This document shows, piece after piece, positions 41,555 through 52,348 of a stretch of 64,000 nt of DNA (position 1 is the first letter of the stretch; each line of letters starts with the position of its first letter). Below the pieces are notes generated by a model. The model worked only from the letters and a program-made list of their open reading frames with translations. It had not been told where the DNA came from and searched no databases. The position numbers and the translations under genes are program-made. The stretch lies in the NCBI GenBank assembly GCA_030374765.1, contig JARGXX010000026.1:552713-616712 (forward strand), in the 5' to 3' direction. Source of the stretch: Agarophyton chilense. Taxonomy: Eukaryota; Rhodophyta; Florideophyceae; Gracilariales; Gracilariaceae.

Positions 41555-42720
41555 ATGCAAAGTCAGTGGCACTATAAGACTTCATTTCACGAGAAATTGC
41601 CCGACTCAAAATCGAGCAAGATAGCGTTACCGCTTCGCAGAACAATTCTGAAGAGCCAGCTGTATGGAAGGGCTCGAGATCTGTGTTCTACGATCAGTGA
41701 CGAAGATGTTGCTTCAGATGAAGAAGCCGACAAGATCGTCAAAACCATCTATAATTGAGATTCGCTGTCTGTTGTCAGTGAGGTTTATGGGAACTTTATC
41801 ACGCTTCTGAATATGAAGCGCTCCGGCTATAAAACGTTCCCCAATTTCGAACTTAGATTAGATGCTTCGGCGTCTCAGTTTCACGCTCAATCTGAATCCG
41901 CCAAGTTGCCAGAGTCGCTGACAGCCTTCATGCTTTTGAAAAACTCAGCTGTCGACAATGGGCAGCGTGTCTCGGTGCTTGCGGCGACATCAACGAACAG
42001 CACTTTGACTGCTACTGCGACGACGACGGATTACCTCAACACTATGTCGTATGAGAAAATGGCGTCTGTCTTTCGCCAGTGTGATGAAGTCCCTCATGCA
42101 CACTCTACCGGCTCCCCACAGCCGCTTTCAATCGCTGCCAATGCAGCACAGCTCCTGCCGCGCAACTAGAACCGCCCCGACCGTCGCAACAAGGGTAGAC
42201 TCCCTTCCATGCGCTATCCTTGTGACATTTGCAAGAAGTTTGGTCAACGGAAAAGAACCACAACCCGGATGGTTCCTTACCCTCCCATGTGCGCTGCCTC
42301 GACTCCGCAGCTCTATCGCTGAACACGTCGCCGCCGAACAAGTATGGACAGCAGAATGATGCCCCGAAGAAGGTTGTTTCTTTTAACTGTGCCACCATGA
42401 CCAGTTCAACGGCAGCTGTCTCCGCAAATCCCGCGCCTGCCCGTCTCGGTCCTCTCCTAGATGACGGCGCACCGTACAGTGCCAGTGGACAAGTCGAGCT
42501 GCATCTCCTGTCTATCGAACTCGGATTGGCTCCCGACACTCCACATGAAACGATTCCTGCATCGCTCAACGGCCACACCAGGTAGCAATATGACGTGGGT
42601 GCTCATGCAAGCCTCCAGCGCAGCATTCTTGGCTAGATAGTCCTGCGCGCCAAGTCTGACCTCGGAAATGACATCAACATCACCCACTTAGTGCTCGAAG
42701 GATCATCGCAGTGGGTGATC
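41555..42720 (+). pseudogene. Copia gag and protease (second element)
   Basis: The gag reading has KLPDSKSSKIALPLRR, then SGYKTFPNFELRLDASASQF. TAG near 42,168 and frame changes follow. The knuckle is CDICKKFGQRK... followed by NHNPDGSLPSHV, parallel to the arm copies. The protease has LGPLLDDGAPYSASG, with DDG at the active site. RVSVLAAT and the Asp-rich spacing match the arm elements. Confidence 0.65.
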
Positions 42721-43914
42721 GGGAGAAATGTCACCCCCAAGGCGCACATTGTTCATTTTGGTATGAACGCTCTGTGCTTCGATGCCAACGGCGCGAACGA
42801 TCCTTTGAAAATCGTTGATGACGGCTTCCTATCCTATATCTCTGTAGAACGCTTCGTATCATCCAAAGGATACCTTGGATTTACTCTCTACTGTCTGTCC
42901 GCCGTTGCGCTCGAGAAGTCGCCATGGGGCGATGTGGAGGCTATCATGGAGAAGGTTCACACGCATGATTGCGGCTACGCCTGCTTTTCGGACTTTATAC
43001 TCTTGCTACAGCGCAACAAGCTGTGAAACCGCACTGTCGCCCAGTACGTGGCAGACATGATGAAAGATTGCACAGCCTGTCGTTCTACTGCCGTTCCACC
43101 TCCAACGAAGAAGGTGTCGATCAGCTCGTTGAACTCGACATTCAACGACCTCTTATGCATTGATCAATTGTTTCTGGATCGATTTTGCGTGCTACATTCA
43201 ATGGACAATGTGTCCCGGCACTTCACTGCCCACGTGGTCAAGTCCACGTCTATGCAGGAGGCAGTTACCGGGTTCGAGGCAAGTAGGGTGGGTCACTTCT
43301 GGCATCCACAAGCCACCAGAGGGGACAAAGCGTTTCTCCTTGGAGCATTTCGAGATCATTGCAAGCAGCTTCACATCCCGCTTCATTCCGTGCCGCCCCG
43401 TCGCCATGCTAAAAAAGCAACTGAGTGAAAGAATAACATCATTCGCAATTTTTTCTTGAGGCTCAAGTCGGCAGCCAGCGCAGACTTCAACGCTGACAGC
43501 TCTGCTTACATGGCTGTAACAATAAGCAATGACTTACATGGTAATGACATTATGTCAGCATTCGAGATCGCACAAGGCTTCACAAAACCCATCAATGGCA
43601 AGCCCCATGACAATGTGCTCCCAGCAGACGTGGCAGAAGCCCTCGAACTGTTTATCGCTCGTCGCAAGCTACGTCGCATCCTGAAGTCCAAAGCTATCAA
43701 TGACATACCATTCACCGCCGGCGACCTCGTCGAAGTGTATGTCAAACAGGAAGTTGAGAAGCGCGGACGATGGTCGCTCCCCAAAACAGTGACATCAGTC
43801 AACGCCGACAGCCGAATTGTCACTGTGCCTGGAAAAGCTGGAAAGGAATTGACAGCCGCTTTTGAGGATACGCGCATGGCAATCCCTGACATGAGCTTCG
43901 CAAAGCTTTTGTAA
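42691..43914 (+). pseudogene. Copia integrase (second element)
   Basis: The zinc end has HDCGYACFSDFILL, and after a stop CTACRSTAVPP. The core has LCIDQLFLDRF, ATRGDKAFLLGAF and RRHAKKATE followed by a TGA. Here the catalytic Glu is present, unlike in the arm copies, but the next codon is a stop. The C-terminal region is open at 43,456-43,914 (DLVEVYVKQEVEKRGRW). Confidence 0.7.
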
Positions 43915-43938
43915 GACGTTATTGATGCCCCGGATGAC

Positions 43939-45185
43939 ATGAATGACATCGAAAGGCCACATGAATTCAATGAAAACTCCGAACCGACTGCTGACACTGC
44001 GGCTGCCGACACTGATTTTGGCACATATGCATTAGAAGACGATGTCACTGACAGCATAGGTGACAGAGTCGAAATCTTCTGGCCGTTAGAGGACCAGTAT
44101 TATTCCGGCACTGTGCATTCTGCCGTGGACGACGGGCTCGTCAATTTTTCACTATGACGACGGCGGCAAGGAAGTGCTGGACTTGTCCAAGGAGGTTTGA
44201 AAATTATCCATTGCCATTCCCACCAGCTCAGTTACAACTACAGTGCCATCATCTATTGTAAGTCAAGAAGCTTCCGTGCTCAAGCAAATGCTTGAATTTT
44301 TTGGCAACAAGCCCTTCCTCCAGCATCAAGCTCAGGGCTTTGAGCAGTATCCAGTATACAATGCATATACCAAGGAGGAAGATAGCTTCCTGAAAACCGG
44401 CCAGCCTGTGCTTCGCCGCCATGTCCCACCTAGCGCCAGAATTATCTCCAGCCATACCCTCTATAAGGTGAAGCATAATGACGACGGCTCTTTGAAGCTG
44501 AAGGCCAGGATCGCCCTCTATGGGAATGAAGACTACCTGAAAGACATGCTGAGCAAAGACTGTGCAACCTGCCCGCCCGCAGGTTTACGCATCTTAGAAT
44601 GTATCGCCTCCCTGCATGGCTGGAACCTCTGCAAGACCGACGTCACCGCAGCCTTCCTTCAAACTGGCAAAAGGGCAGGGCGATGTTTATGTTCGCCCGT
44701 CAAAAGAGAGTAAGATGATGTCAACGCACGTATGGCTCCTTCTTGCGGCTTCCTACGGTCTGTTGAATGCCAAGGCAAAGTAGCAGCACGCATCGGACGA
44801 GGTAACGGAGAACATCGGTCTGATACAGTGCACTCATATCCCGCAACTTTTTTGTCAGAAGGCTAACGGCAAACTTGTGCTACTTGTAGCCAAGATTGTG
44901 AACAAACTCAAAGAAGCCGGTGCCGATGATCGCGCTCATCGATTTCTAACTGCATTCAACGATCGCTTTAAGTTCGTTGTGGTCAATAATGGTTCAGGGA
45001 AGCTGAGGTTTTTCGGCATTAACACAATTCAGCATGAAGAACTCTCCATCGAAACCAACGCTGAATATAAGATGAACAGTATCATGGAATACCCAATCAC
45101 CCGCATGCGCCGCAAAGAGTCCGATCAGTGCATGAACAAGATCGAGAAAGCTGAGTTTGCATCCATCAACAGCTCGTTGAGCTGA
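43939..45185 (+). pseudogene. Copia linker and reverse transcriptase (second element)
   Basis: Linker with YYSGTVHSAVDDG. RT from 44,243: TLYKVKHNDDGSLKLKARIA, then CKTDVTAAFLQTGK (first catalytic Asp), a frame change, LLVAKIVNKLKEAG in place of VDD (active site lost: Asp-Asp replaced by Asn-Lys), and RFFGINTIQHEELSIETNA. Open segments alternate with stops. Catalysis would be abolished. Confidence 0.75.
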
Positions 45186-45233
45186 ATTGGAACAGCTGCC
45201 TCCCCACTTTGTTCCTTCTACAGTAGTCAACTT

Positions 45234-45680
45234 TGTGAAGGAGCGATAATAACGGTTGAGCCCGGTAAGCTGCCGGGCCCTGGGGGATCTTGGAGGTGAC
45301 ACGTGTACGGGTCGACCTCAGGTGGACTCATGTAGATTATTATTATAATTTAATTTGTGTAATAGATTAGCACTACAGTGCCAGGGAGACCTCAGCGCCT
45401 CGCCTGTACTGTTTACTTGGCTCGAGTGACGCTTGTCCCTTAGAGTACGGTAGGCACCGTTAGGATGCTAAATAACCCCCTTTGGTATATAAGTTCCACC
45501 CTTTGGTTTTCAAGCCATCGTTTCCGTAGCTCCAACCTGTAGGACTACGCAGTAAACGCCAGCCCATTTCACCGAGTACTCTGGAAGTGCCTCCGTCAAG
45601 GATTCGAACCTTAGGACACGCTCTATTACGCTACCACCAGTCGAGACCCGTACGCTGCCTTAACCAGTCATTGCGTTACA
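45234..45680 (+). repeat. 5' LTR of Ty3 alpha element D (447 bp)
   Basis: TGTGAAG to GCGTTACA. On the minus strand it holds the perfect B-box GGTTCGAATCC (45,600-45,610 on the plus strand as GGATTCGAACC). Confidence 0.85.
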
Positions 45681-45683
45681 TTT

Positions 45684-45695
45684 TGGTCTCCCGGC
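45684..45695 (+). other. Primer-binding site of Ty3 alpha D
   Basis: TGGTCTCCCGGC, 3 nt after the LTR; shared with the other Ty3 elements here. Confidence 0.75.
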
Positions 45696-45729
45696 TTAGA
45701 AACCTTTGGAATAATTGAACGGACCAATG

Positions 45730-48014
45730 GAACGAAGAATTATCCGGATTCTAACCTTTGGTTTAATTCCCCAACGGACCAGAAGTACATAAGCAACCGC
45801 CATTATGCATGCAGGAAGCACACCCAACCGACCAGACCATAGGACCCCTACGGCACGACGAATTGCGACTACAATGCCGGTGATTTAGCCTAACCCTCAG
45901 GTTGATACCGCTAGCGACCGTAGGAGCACAAGAAGCCAGCCGCAAGAAGTACTGATCCCACTGGATAACCCTGAAAGGATTCGCCGAGAACCCACGGTGA
46001 CAGCGCGTTTACGAGAACGCCTCACCAGGGCCACCTCTAAACCAGGGAAACCTCAAGAAAAAACCCCCCCAGACCGAAGGAATTCGAGAAAACCTGCCCG
46101 CAGATCTTGCCGACCTTCTCTGGCCCCGTCTCCGTGAGCTCTGCTCAGCCCACGTGGATTCCATTATAGACGTGCGACTCGCTACGGCGATCGCTGACCA
46201 TACGGATTACCTCATCGCGCGAATCGTCCCTAAGGTATTGGAGTCTGACTTATTCATAGACTTCTTCCTACAGGCCGTTCAAGCAGCCATCACCCGCCAG
46301 GCAGGCATTTTGGTCCCTAGGACCACCCCACCACAAATTAACCATCCGGTTTCCACATGGCAACCCTCTACCGAACCCCCAAGAGTGGCGGAATTATCCG
46401 CCCCTCGCCGGGAATACCATCAGGAAAATCCCATGATGGGCCAATCTGAGCAGAAGAGAAGCTCCGCGTCTAGATGAGAGACAGGTTGCCCATCAGGAGA
46501 ATCCGAGGGAGGGACAAACAAGGAGCAGAAGAGAAGCTCCGCGTTTAGAAGAGAGACCGCTGGCCCCACCCGACGGACTATACGAGGTACGGCGACCTCA
46601 GGGCCCCATCGGATCTGGTAGAGAGATCGACCCTTTAGGTCTTTACTCCGCTGGAAAGAAGAAAAGAAGCAACCTTAGGAGAAAGAAGAACAGAAGAAGC
46701 AAGAGAAGAGACCATTCGGACACGAGTGATTCCGACTCGGCCTCAACCGAAACGACCGACTCGGAAGTGGATGAGGCTGCCCGTCGAGGCCTCAGATCAC
46801 TGACAACAAACTAACGAACTTTTCGTTAAGGTTGTAGACTACCGAACTTACCTTCTGGCCGACAGGTCCGCGAAGTATTCTGGTTCGGTGGCTCGCAGAG
46901 TGGCCAAATGGGCCCAACGGATGCAACTAACCATTACGGACAAGTTCTCGGGTTCCGATCCCATTGCTGTCCTTAGGTTCCTCAGTGTGTTCCGTACGTC
47001 CCGCGATCAGAACGGTGTCCACGAGGGCGCCCCTCTGTACCATTTCCCATTCTTCCTTACAGGACAGGCGCGTGACCGAGTCGTTTCGAATATATCTGGC
47101 ACAACTGACCTTGTGGATGCTCAAGACGGTGAACTCCTCAGGTCATACCCTCAGGTTGTTCATTACCTCTTGGAAACTTACCCCACGGATGATGTTATAA
47201 TGGATGCCCACCAGGAAGTAGTATCCTTTAGGCAGAGCTGCAACATGACCGTATCGGCTTTCGCAGACGACCTATTGAACAAGGCTTACAGATTTGTAAA
47301 CGTGTTCTCCGAAGGACGGCTTAAACGCCACTTCATCACGGGATTGTTCTCTGCAATTCGAACACATGTGCGCAATTACCACACGGAAAACCCACAATAC
47401 TCCTTCCTAAGGCTCTTTATCTACGCTAAAGGTTATGGCAAGACATACAGGACTTCCAGGCCCAACGCTGATATAACCAGAGGACAGGCAACTCCATTGC
47501 GTAAACCCAATCAAGCCCATTTGGTTAGCTCCACGGAGTCGGACGTGGATGCTTCACTCCATTACAGCGATTCGAGAGACGTCCTCGCGGTCAATTTCAG
47601 TGCTCCTCCGTCCGGGCCCTCATCATATACCTCCCAGGGTACTTCAGCGGCCACTGGACCACCCAAGTATTCTCCCTTTCCGCCCCGCAAGAACGTTTTT
47701 TTCGCTCCCCAAGGGCCTGCTTCCTCTGCCTGTCACTGTCCCAACCTTGTGCCTGTATGAGGTATCTGCCTGAGGACGCACGAAAACCCCTCCTAGCCCT
47801 AAAGGAAGACAATTACCGGGTGCGGAGATCCGAAGGAATGTATAACAGGGCACAGCAACGAACCACAGGGACCCCTGGAAGCTCACGCTATGCCACGCCT
47901 CCAGACACTCCGATCAAAGCCCCACAGGTCAACTCCATTGTAGATCCAACGGACGACCCCGTGGAAGAACCCTATTCTCAGGAAGAAACGGAAACCCCAT
48001 CGGAAAACTCCTAG
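45730..48014 (+). pseudogene. Ty3 alpha gag (element D)
   Basis: The leader is basic and interrupted. 46,154-46,477 is open (MDSIIDVRLATAIADHTDYL). The capsid domain is open at 46,888-47,760, with FSGSDPIAVLRFLSVFRTSR, HFPFFLTGQARDRV and VHYLLETYPTDDVI. A further part runs in another frame to 48,014 and is rich in Pro/Glu. The same capsid signature is found in the element at 62 kb. No zinc knuckle was recognised. Confidence 0.7.
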
Positions 48015-48064
48015 AGGAACGGTTCGAGGAAAATCCTCCATCTTTTAGCTCCTGCCTCACCCAA

Positions 48065-48838
48065 TTGGACAGTGATGAGCCAAAGAGCTCCTCATCTCCC
48101 AATACAATCCACCCACAATCGACAACTCAGGATGAACCACAGTTGGAACACAGTAACGACCACTTCTGTATCCTCAAGAAAGAGAACGGTAAAGTTCGAG
48201 TAACCGTAGGACTCCGTTCCAGCAACTCTCGAGTGACCACAGCTGTATTGGACACAGGCGCTGGTCCCAACTTGGTCTATCCTGAGCTGCTTTCACTGGG
48301 TTGGCAAGATTTCGTTCAGGCAAGGAAGACTCCAAGGATTACCGATGCGTCTTGTGGATCAATAGACATTAAAGGGATAGTACCACTTTAGCTCAAGGCA
48401 GGACAATTCAAAGTCCTCACGTGGTTCCTTGTATGTCCTAACAAAGGCACTGAAGCAATCCTAGGAACCTCCTTTTTCGACCGATACATTAAGGCCATTT
48501 ATCCAGGCCTTAGACAAGGTGCGTTCTACCGCGCACCTTCCATCTCCATAACTGGTTCAGCCCCAGGGCCAGAAGCTAATTGTAAACGGGCGGTTGTCTC
48601 CGAAAACACGAAGTCCAATAAGGTTCACCTGTCAAAGGCCATAACGATACCGCCGATGAACCAAATCAACGCAGTGAACAGTACTCAAATGCCTTTCTAG
48701 GTTCTGTTTCTGGTCAAACCGATGCGAGCATACGGGGCAGACAAAGGGGCGCACCTGAGTTACCCCATCCAATATGGATATGTCAAAGAAGATGGTTTCA
48801 AAAGCAATTGCAAGAGAAATGTTAGAAAAGACCGACGT
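48065..48838 (+). pseudogene. Ty3 alpha protease and start of pol (element D)
   Basis: VLDTGAGPNLVYPELLSLG carries an intact D-T-G. After TAG at 48,389 the frame continues with LVCPNKGTEAILGTSFFDRY (second loop) and AITIPPMNQINAVNS, and fades after LFLVKPMRAYGADKG. It is equivalent to 25,960-26,480 in beta. Confidence 0.7.
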
Positions 48839-49871
48839 GATTGAGATCCGCAGTGAAAGCTGAAGTAACTCACTTTTCGATGAATGGCTTGGATGTGGCG
48901 CACCTTATGATGCTTGCGACCAAACGACTTCGTACACCACTCACACTGGAAAATCTGGGGACGTTTGGTACGGGAGCCTGTGATGCCAAGTTTTTCGAGT
49001 CCTGGTTGATGGGTTGGAAATGATGAGCAACCAGCAGGAGCTGTACGTATCGGCAACAACGAATCGTCACGGAGGTTGTGCTCAGGAGACCGGTGGGAAA
49101 CTTCTTGAACGAGACACAACGCTTCCGGGGCAGGATAAGGCACATGAACTGGAGATTGGCGAATGCTATCTGAACAAAATCTCTGTGCAATCTCTGGGGC
49201 GCCTTCATCCCGACTCTTGCGCTCCTGAGGTAGTTTCAGAACACTGTTTCTTCGCCACGCTGTTTCCCCATGGCGGTGTTGGTGTGGGATTTCCGTGTAG
49301 TGTTCATTTCCGTGGGACTGGAGTGCAGGAATAGGGTGAGTGCCCCTTGCTTCCTGAAACCGTTCGAGAGACACGGGACGAGCGGTTCCACTTCCACTCC
49401 GACGGACATCGCAAGAAGTGGGTTGATGACCGAATCCAAGTCTTGAATCTTCCGGGCGGCCGAATGGGCGGCCGAATAGAGATTGGAAGCTCGAAAGACT
49501 TTGTGGTTGCGGGTTTCCAAGCGGCGGTAGTCGAAGAGATCTAAATTGATGGCCAGATGGAAGTCTGGAATCGCCTGGGCGGCCAAATGAAGATTCGAAA
49601 CCCGGAAGACTTCCCGGTTGAGATATTCCAAGCGGCGGTAGTCGTTGAGAAATAAATCGATGGCCGGATGGAAGTCTTGAATCTTCCGAGCGGCCGAATA
49701 GAGATTGGAAGCTTGGAAGACTCCCTGCTTGAGGGTTTCCAAGCGGCGGTAGTCGGAGAGCGCGGGGAACTCATCTAAGCTTCTTCTGTTTTGGTTGCTG
49801 CGATTTGTGTAGTTCAATCCCCTTCTCTTGAGAAACCCCGAAAACTGGTGTGCAACAAGTTCATTGTCCAT
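48760..49871 (-). pseudogene. C2H2 zinc-finger protein gene, C-terminally cut
   Basis: From ATG 49,871 (MDNELVAHQFSGFLKRRG) the protein contains three tandem ~37-residue repeats (each with DYRRLE, then NLYSAARKIQDFHPAI-like). An overlapping frame (49,374-48,760) carries one finger, FQCEWCTKSFGRKHHKVRHIQAIH, with Cys-x2-Cys and His-x4-His spacing. A second finger may begin after it but degenerates where the truncated Ty3 element joins (about 48,838). A frame change or an intron is needed near 49,300 to link the repeats and the finger. It is probably a DNA-binding nuclear protein, now disrupted. Confidence 0.6.
49433..49770 (-). repeat. Three tandem ~111-bp coding repeats in the zinc-finger gene
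   Basis: Each unit contains TTTCCAAGCGGCGGTAGTCG (or ATTCCAAG...) at one end and GAAGTCTTGAATCTTCCG-like sequence at the other (plus strand). The period is a multiple of three, so the frame is kept. Confidence 0.8.
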
Positions 49872-52079
49872 CTTAAACGATTGGGTTGTTTGTTGTGTGA
49901 GATGCCTTGCTTATTTCGAGGGAAGACGCAAGGATTGAAACGCGTGTAAAGTACACAGAACAAACGGTGAGGGAAACGCTTCAACACACAGAGGGCGATA
50001 TTTCTCGACCAACTTTGATGGCAAAGACGCAAGGTAGCTCGGTGTTCGCCGGCGACACCAGCGTCCAAGTACTGAAAAGTGTGATCTGTTTCAATTCGAT
50101 CTAGTGTCCGAAAGTACTCGAAGTTTTTCGTCACGGAGCATCATCTCTCATCGCAGCCGAAAAGCACACTGGTTTCCATTCTCTGTGAAAACCAAAATTT
50201 GAACGCGGTGTGAATCATCTTGGACCAGTTTTGTCGCAATAAACCAGAACAGAAAGAATTCAGGAGCTGTGCTCTCCAACAAAATCACGGACTGAACAGC
50301 ATTTGATTCTCGTTGCAAAACAGAGGGAAGCGCATGGCAGCATGGATGTCGACCGCATGGCAAGACGCTGGTGTCTGTCATACGACAGCATTCGTTGGGT
50401 TCCAAGAGACGCACATGCGTATGCAAATCAGAGCTGGTGCAGATGGCACGAACAAGCAGAACGAAATGCGCTCGGCGTTGCTCTGGGTGCAGTTGCCGCA
50501 GTTGGTGTCGTCGAAGGAAACAAAGTGATTCGAGATATCAACACAGTTGGACATAAGTGAGTGCGGTGGTCGCTGGCTTGTCTCCTGTAGTGGAATAGAG
50601 GTACATGTTGGACAGCCCTCACTTGTATCATTGATATTCAAAAACGGTAGATACTACTATGATGTCGCTCGGAAAGTATCTTGAGCAGCTGTGACCATAC
50701 GAGTGATCAGATCTGATCCGAGATACGAAAAAGACATAGAATTCTCTTTGTGGCGTTGTGGATGCAGTTTACAGAAATGGGAGCGTTTACTGAACGCGGA
50801 AGGGAATTTCATCTTGATGGAAAGCTGTGCGCTTTGGAAACAATAATGGACATCCATAGGCAGATAGTGCTTAACGTGATGGATGATATCAGCTTTGGTA
50901 AAATGTACATGTTGTTCGCGACTGTGCCCCAAGCACAGAAACGTGCACCGTAACCTTTCCGTCTCCAACCTCTTTGTCCCTTGAACGCATCTGAACAGAT
51001 GCTGATTCGGCAGCGTATCTGAAACTGGCAGATGGGCAACTGATTACGTGCAGCAGTTGCGTACCTTCTGTACTAGTATGCTTCCTCCCGAGCGTAGCGA
51101 AATCAAACTGTATTCATGAGCTGGCGCAAATGTGGCTATCAAGCAGTTTCGCAGGTGACACTCTAGCAAGTGTTCTAAAGAGAAAACGGATTGGCCAGTG
51201 TGACACCATTTGTTGTGAACTTAAAATGTCCCTGTAGGTGAGAATGCAATCAATGGACCGTATGTGCGAGCTCAAGGTTGGCTGAAACGGTACAGATTGA
51301 AAACAGTTTGGCGTACTGTCTCGCATCTCGTAGGACCACCGCAACGGTGCTGCAGAATTGGAACGATCATAAAATATTGTAAAGCACAGGCCGTGGCTTG
51401 ATCACCTTTCTCCACTCCTGTCTATTGTGCCCTCGACTTTCGTTTTCCCGATCGAAGGCTGGATCTTTTCGATCGTTGTGCCGTGCGCTTTTCGCTTGGG
51501 CTTAAATGAAAATCCACGATGGGCGTCCATGTCCATCATCGTTGCTCTGGGAACCACAAAGTCTTCTGAGTAATTCAGCGTACTTTTCCAGAATTATGGT
51601 TGATATTCATAGAGCTGTGTCTTCAAAGGAGGAAAAAAGAAAGCACGGGCACGAAATCACAGGAAAGGGTGATGTAGTCCACACCACACGATAACAAAGA
51701 AGAAGCGAGCTGTCCTAAACATAGTAGCGTTGCTAGATTTGTTACGTTGTGAATGGCAATTATTTCTTGGAAAGACATTTGCTCCGAGTGGCGGACGCAT
51801 GTTGAGTGGTTTGAAACTCGGTCAGCATGTCGGAAGTCTGCGGCGGCAACAGAATTGTTCACCTTACCCATCCCACTTGAAGGTGAACGATTGAAGCGGC
51901 AACCCTTGCATCTGCAGGCCGTTGTTGTTCGAATAATTTCTCTCTCAGGACACGGGATGACGCGCCCAGAGGGCACCAGAAATCCTTCAAATAAAAGGCC
52001 CAGGTACCCCGCGCCCAGCTTGCAGTGACATCATCTTCATCTAGCACCTGAATACTCCGGCCGAGCTTCGATGGTAACG
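49872..52079. other. Intergenic stretch, no recognised gene
   Basis: About 2.2 kb. Several 60-120-codon frames occur on both strands. A plus-strand frame at 50,303-50,560 (DINTVGHK at its end, followed by a GTGAGT donor-like sequence) could be an exon, but matches no family I know. It would include the promoters of the zinc-finger gene (leftward) and RB (rightward). Confidence 0.4.
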
Positions 52080-52243
52080 GTCTCAAGAGCTACAAAAAAG
52101 CAATAGCTGTGGTTCGAATTCGTTTCGGAGCCGACATTCAAATTCGACTTTTACAAATCCTGTGCTCATGCCCAACGCTGTCTACCTGTAGGAGCAGCCG
52201 CCCCATTTCCATTCAAGCGCTCACGATGCAAGAAAGTAGCCTT
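52080..52243 (+). repeat. Dispersed ~162-bp repeat, copy 2
   Basis: Matches 9580-9741. It ends about 105 bp ahead of the first candidate RB start codon (52,349), so it lies in the RB promoter or leader. Confidence 0.75.
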
Positions 52244-52348
52244 CGGTCAAAAAGTTCTCCCATCCATGTTGTCTCCACTAACGCCAGACAAACTCATATT
52301 TGCTTCATCACGTGCACTATATGGCTTCTTTAGCTGGTTGTGTGATTT

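Larger units (their letters stand above)
41268..45233 (+). mobile_element. Second Copia element, decayed and cut by a Ty3 insertion
   Basis: Related to the arm copies but clearly diverged. The primer-binding site TTATGGGCCCAGC is at 41,447-41,459; the LTR should end just before it, though its start is unclear. Gag, protease, integrase and most of RT follow, all with stops. The reading ends within RNase H (SPLCSFYSSQ) exactly where the alpha LTR begins at 45,234. The rest of the element is not found downstream. Confidence 0.8.
45234..48838 (+). mobile_element. Ty3 alpha element D, truncated after protease
   Basis: LTR 45,234-45,680, primer-binding site 45,684-45,695, gag, and protease. The pol reading fades near 48,838, where it abuts the zinc-finger gene. 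No 3' LTR is seen. It is inserted in the Copia RNase H to its left. Several stops and frame changes occur. Confidence 0.8.
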
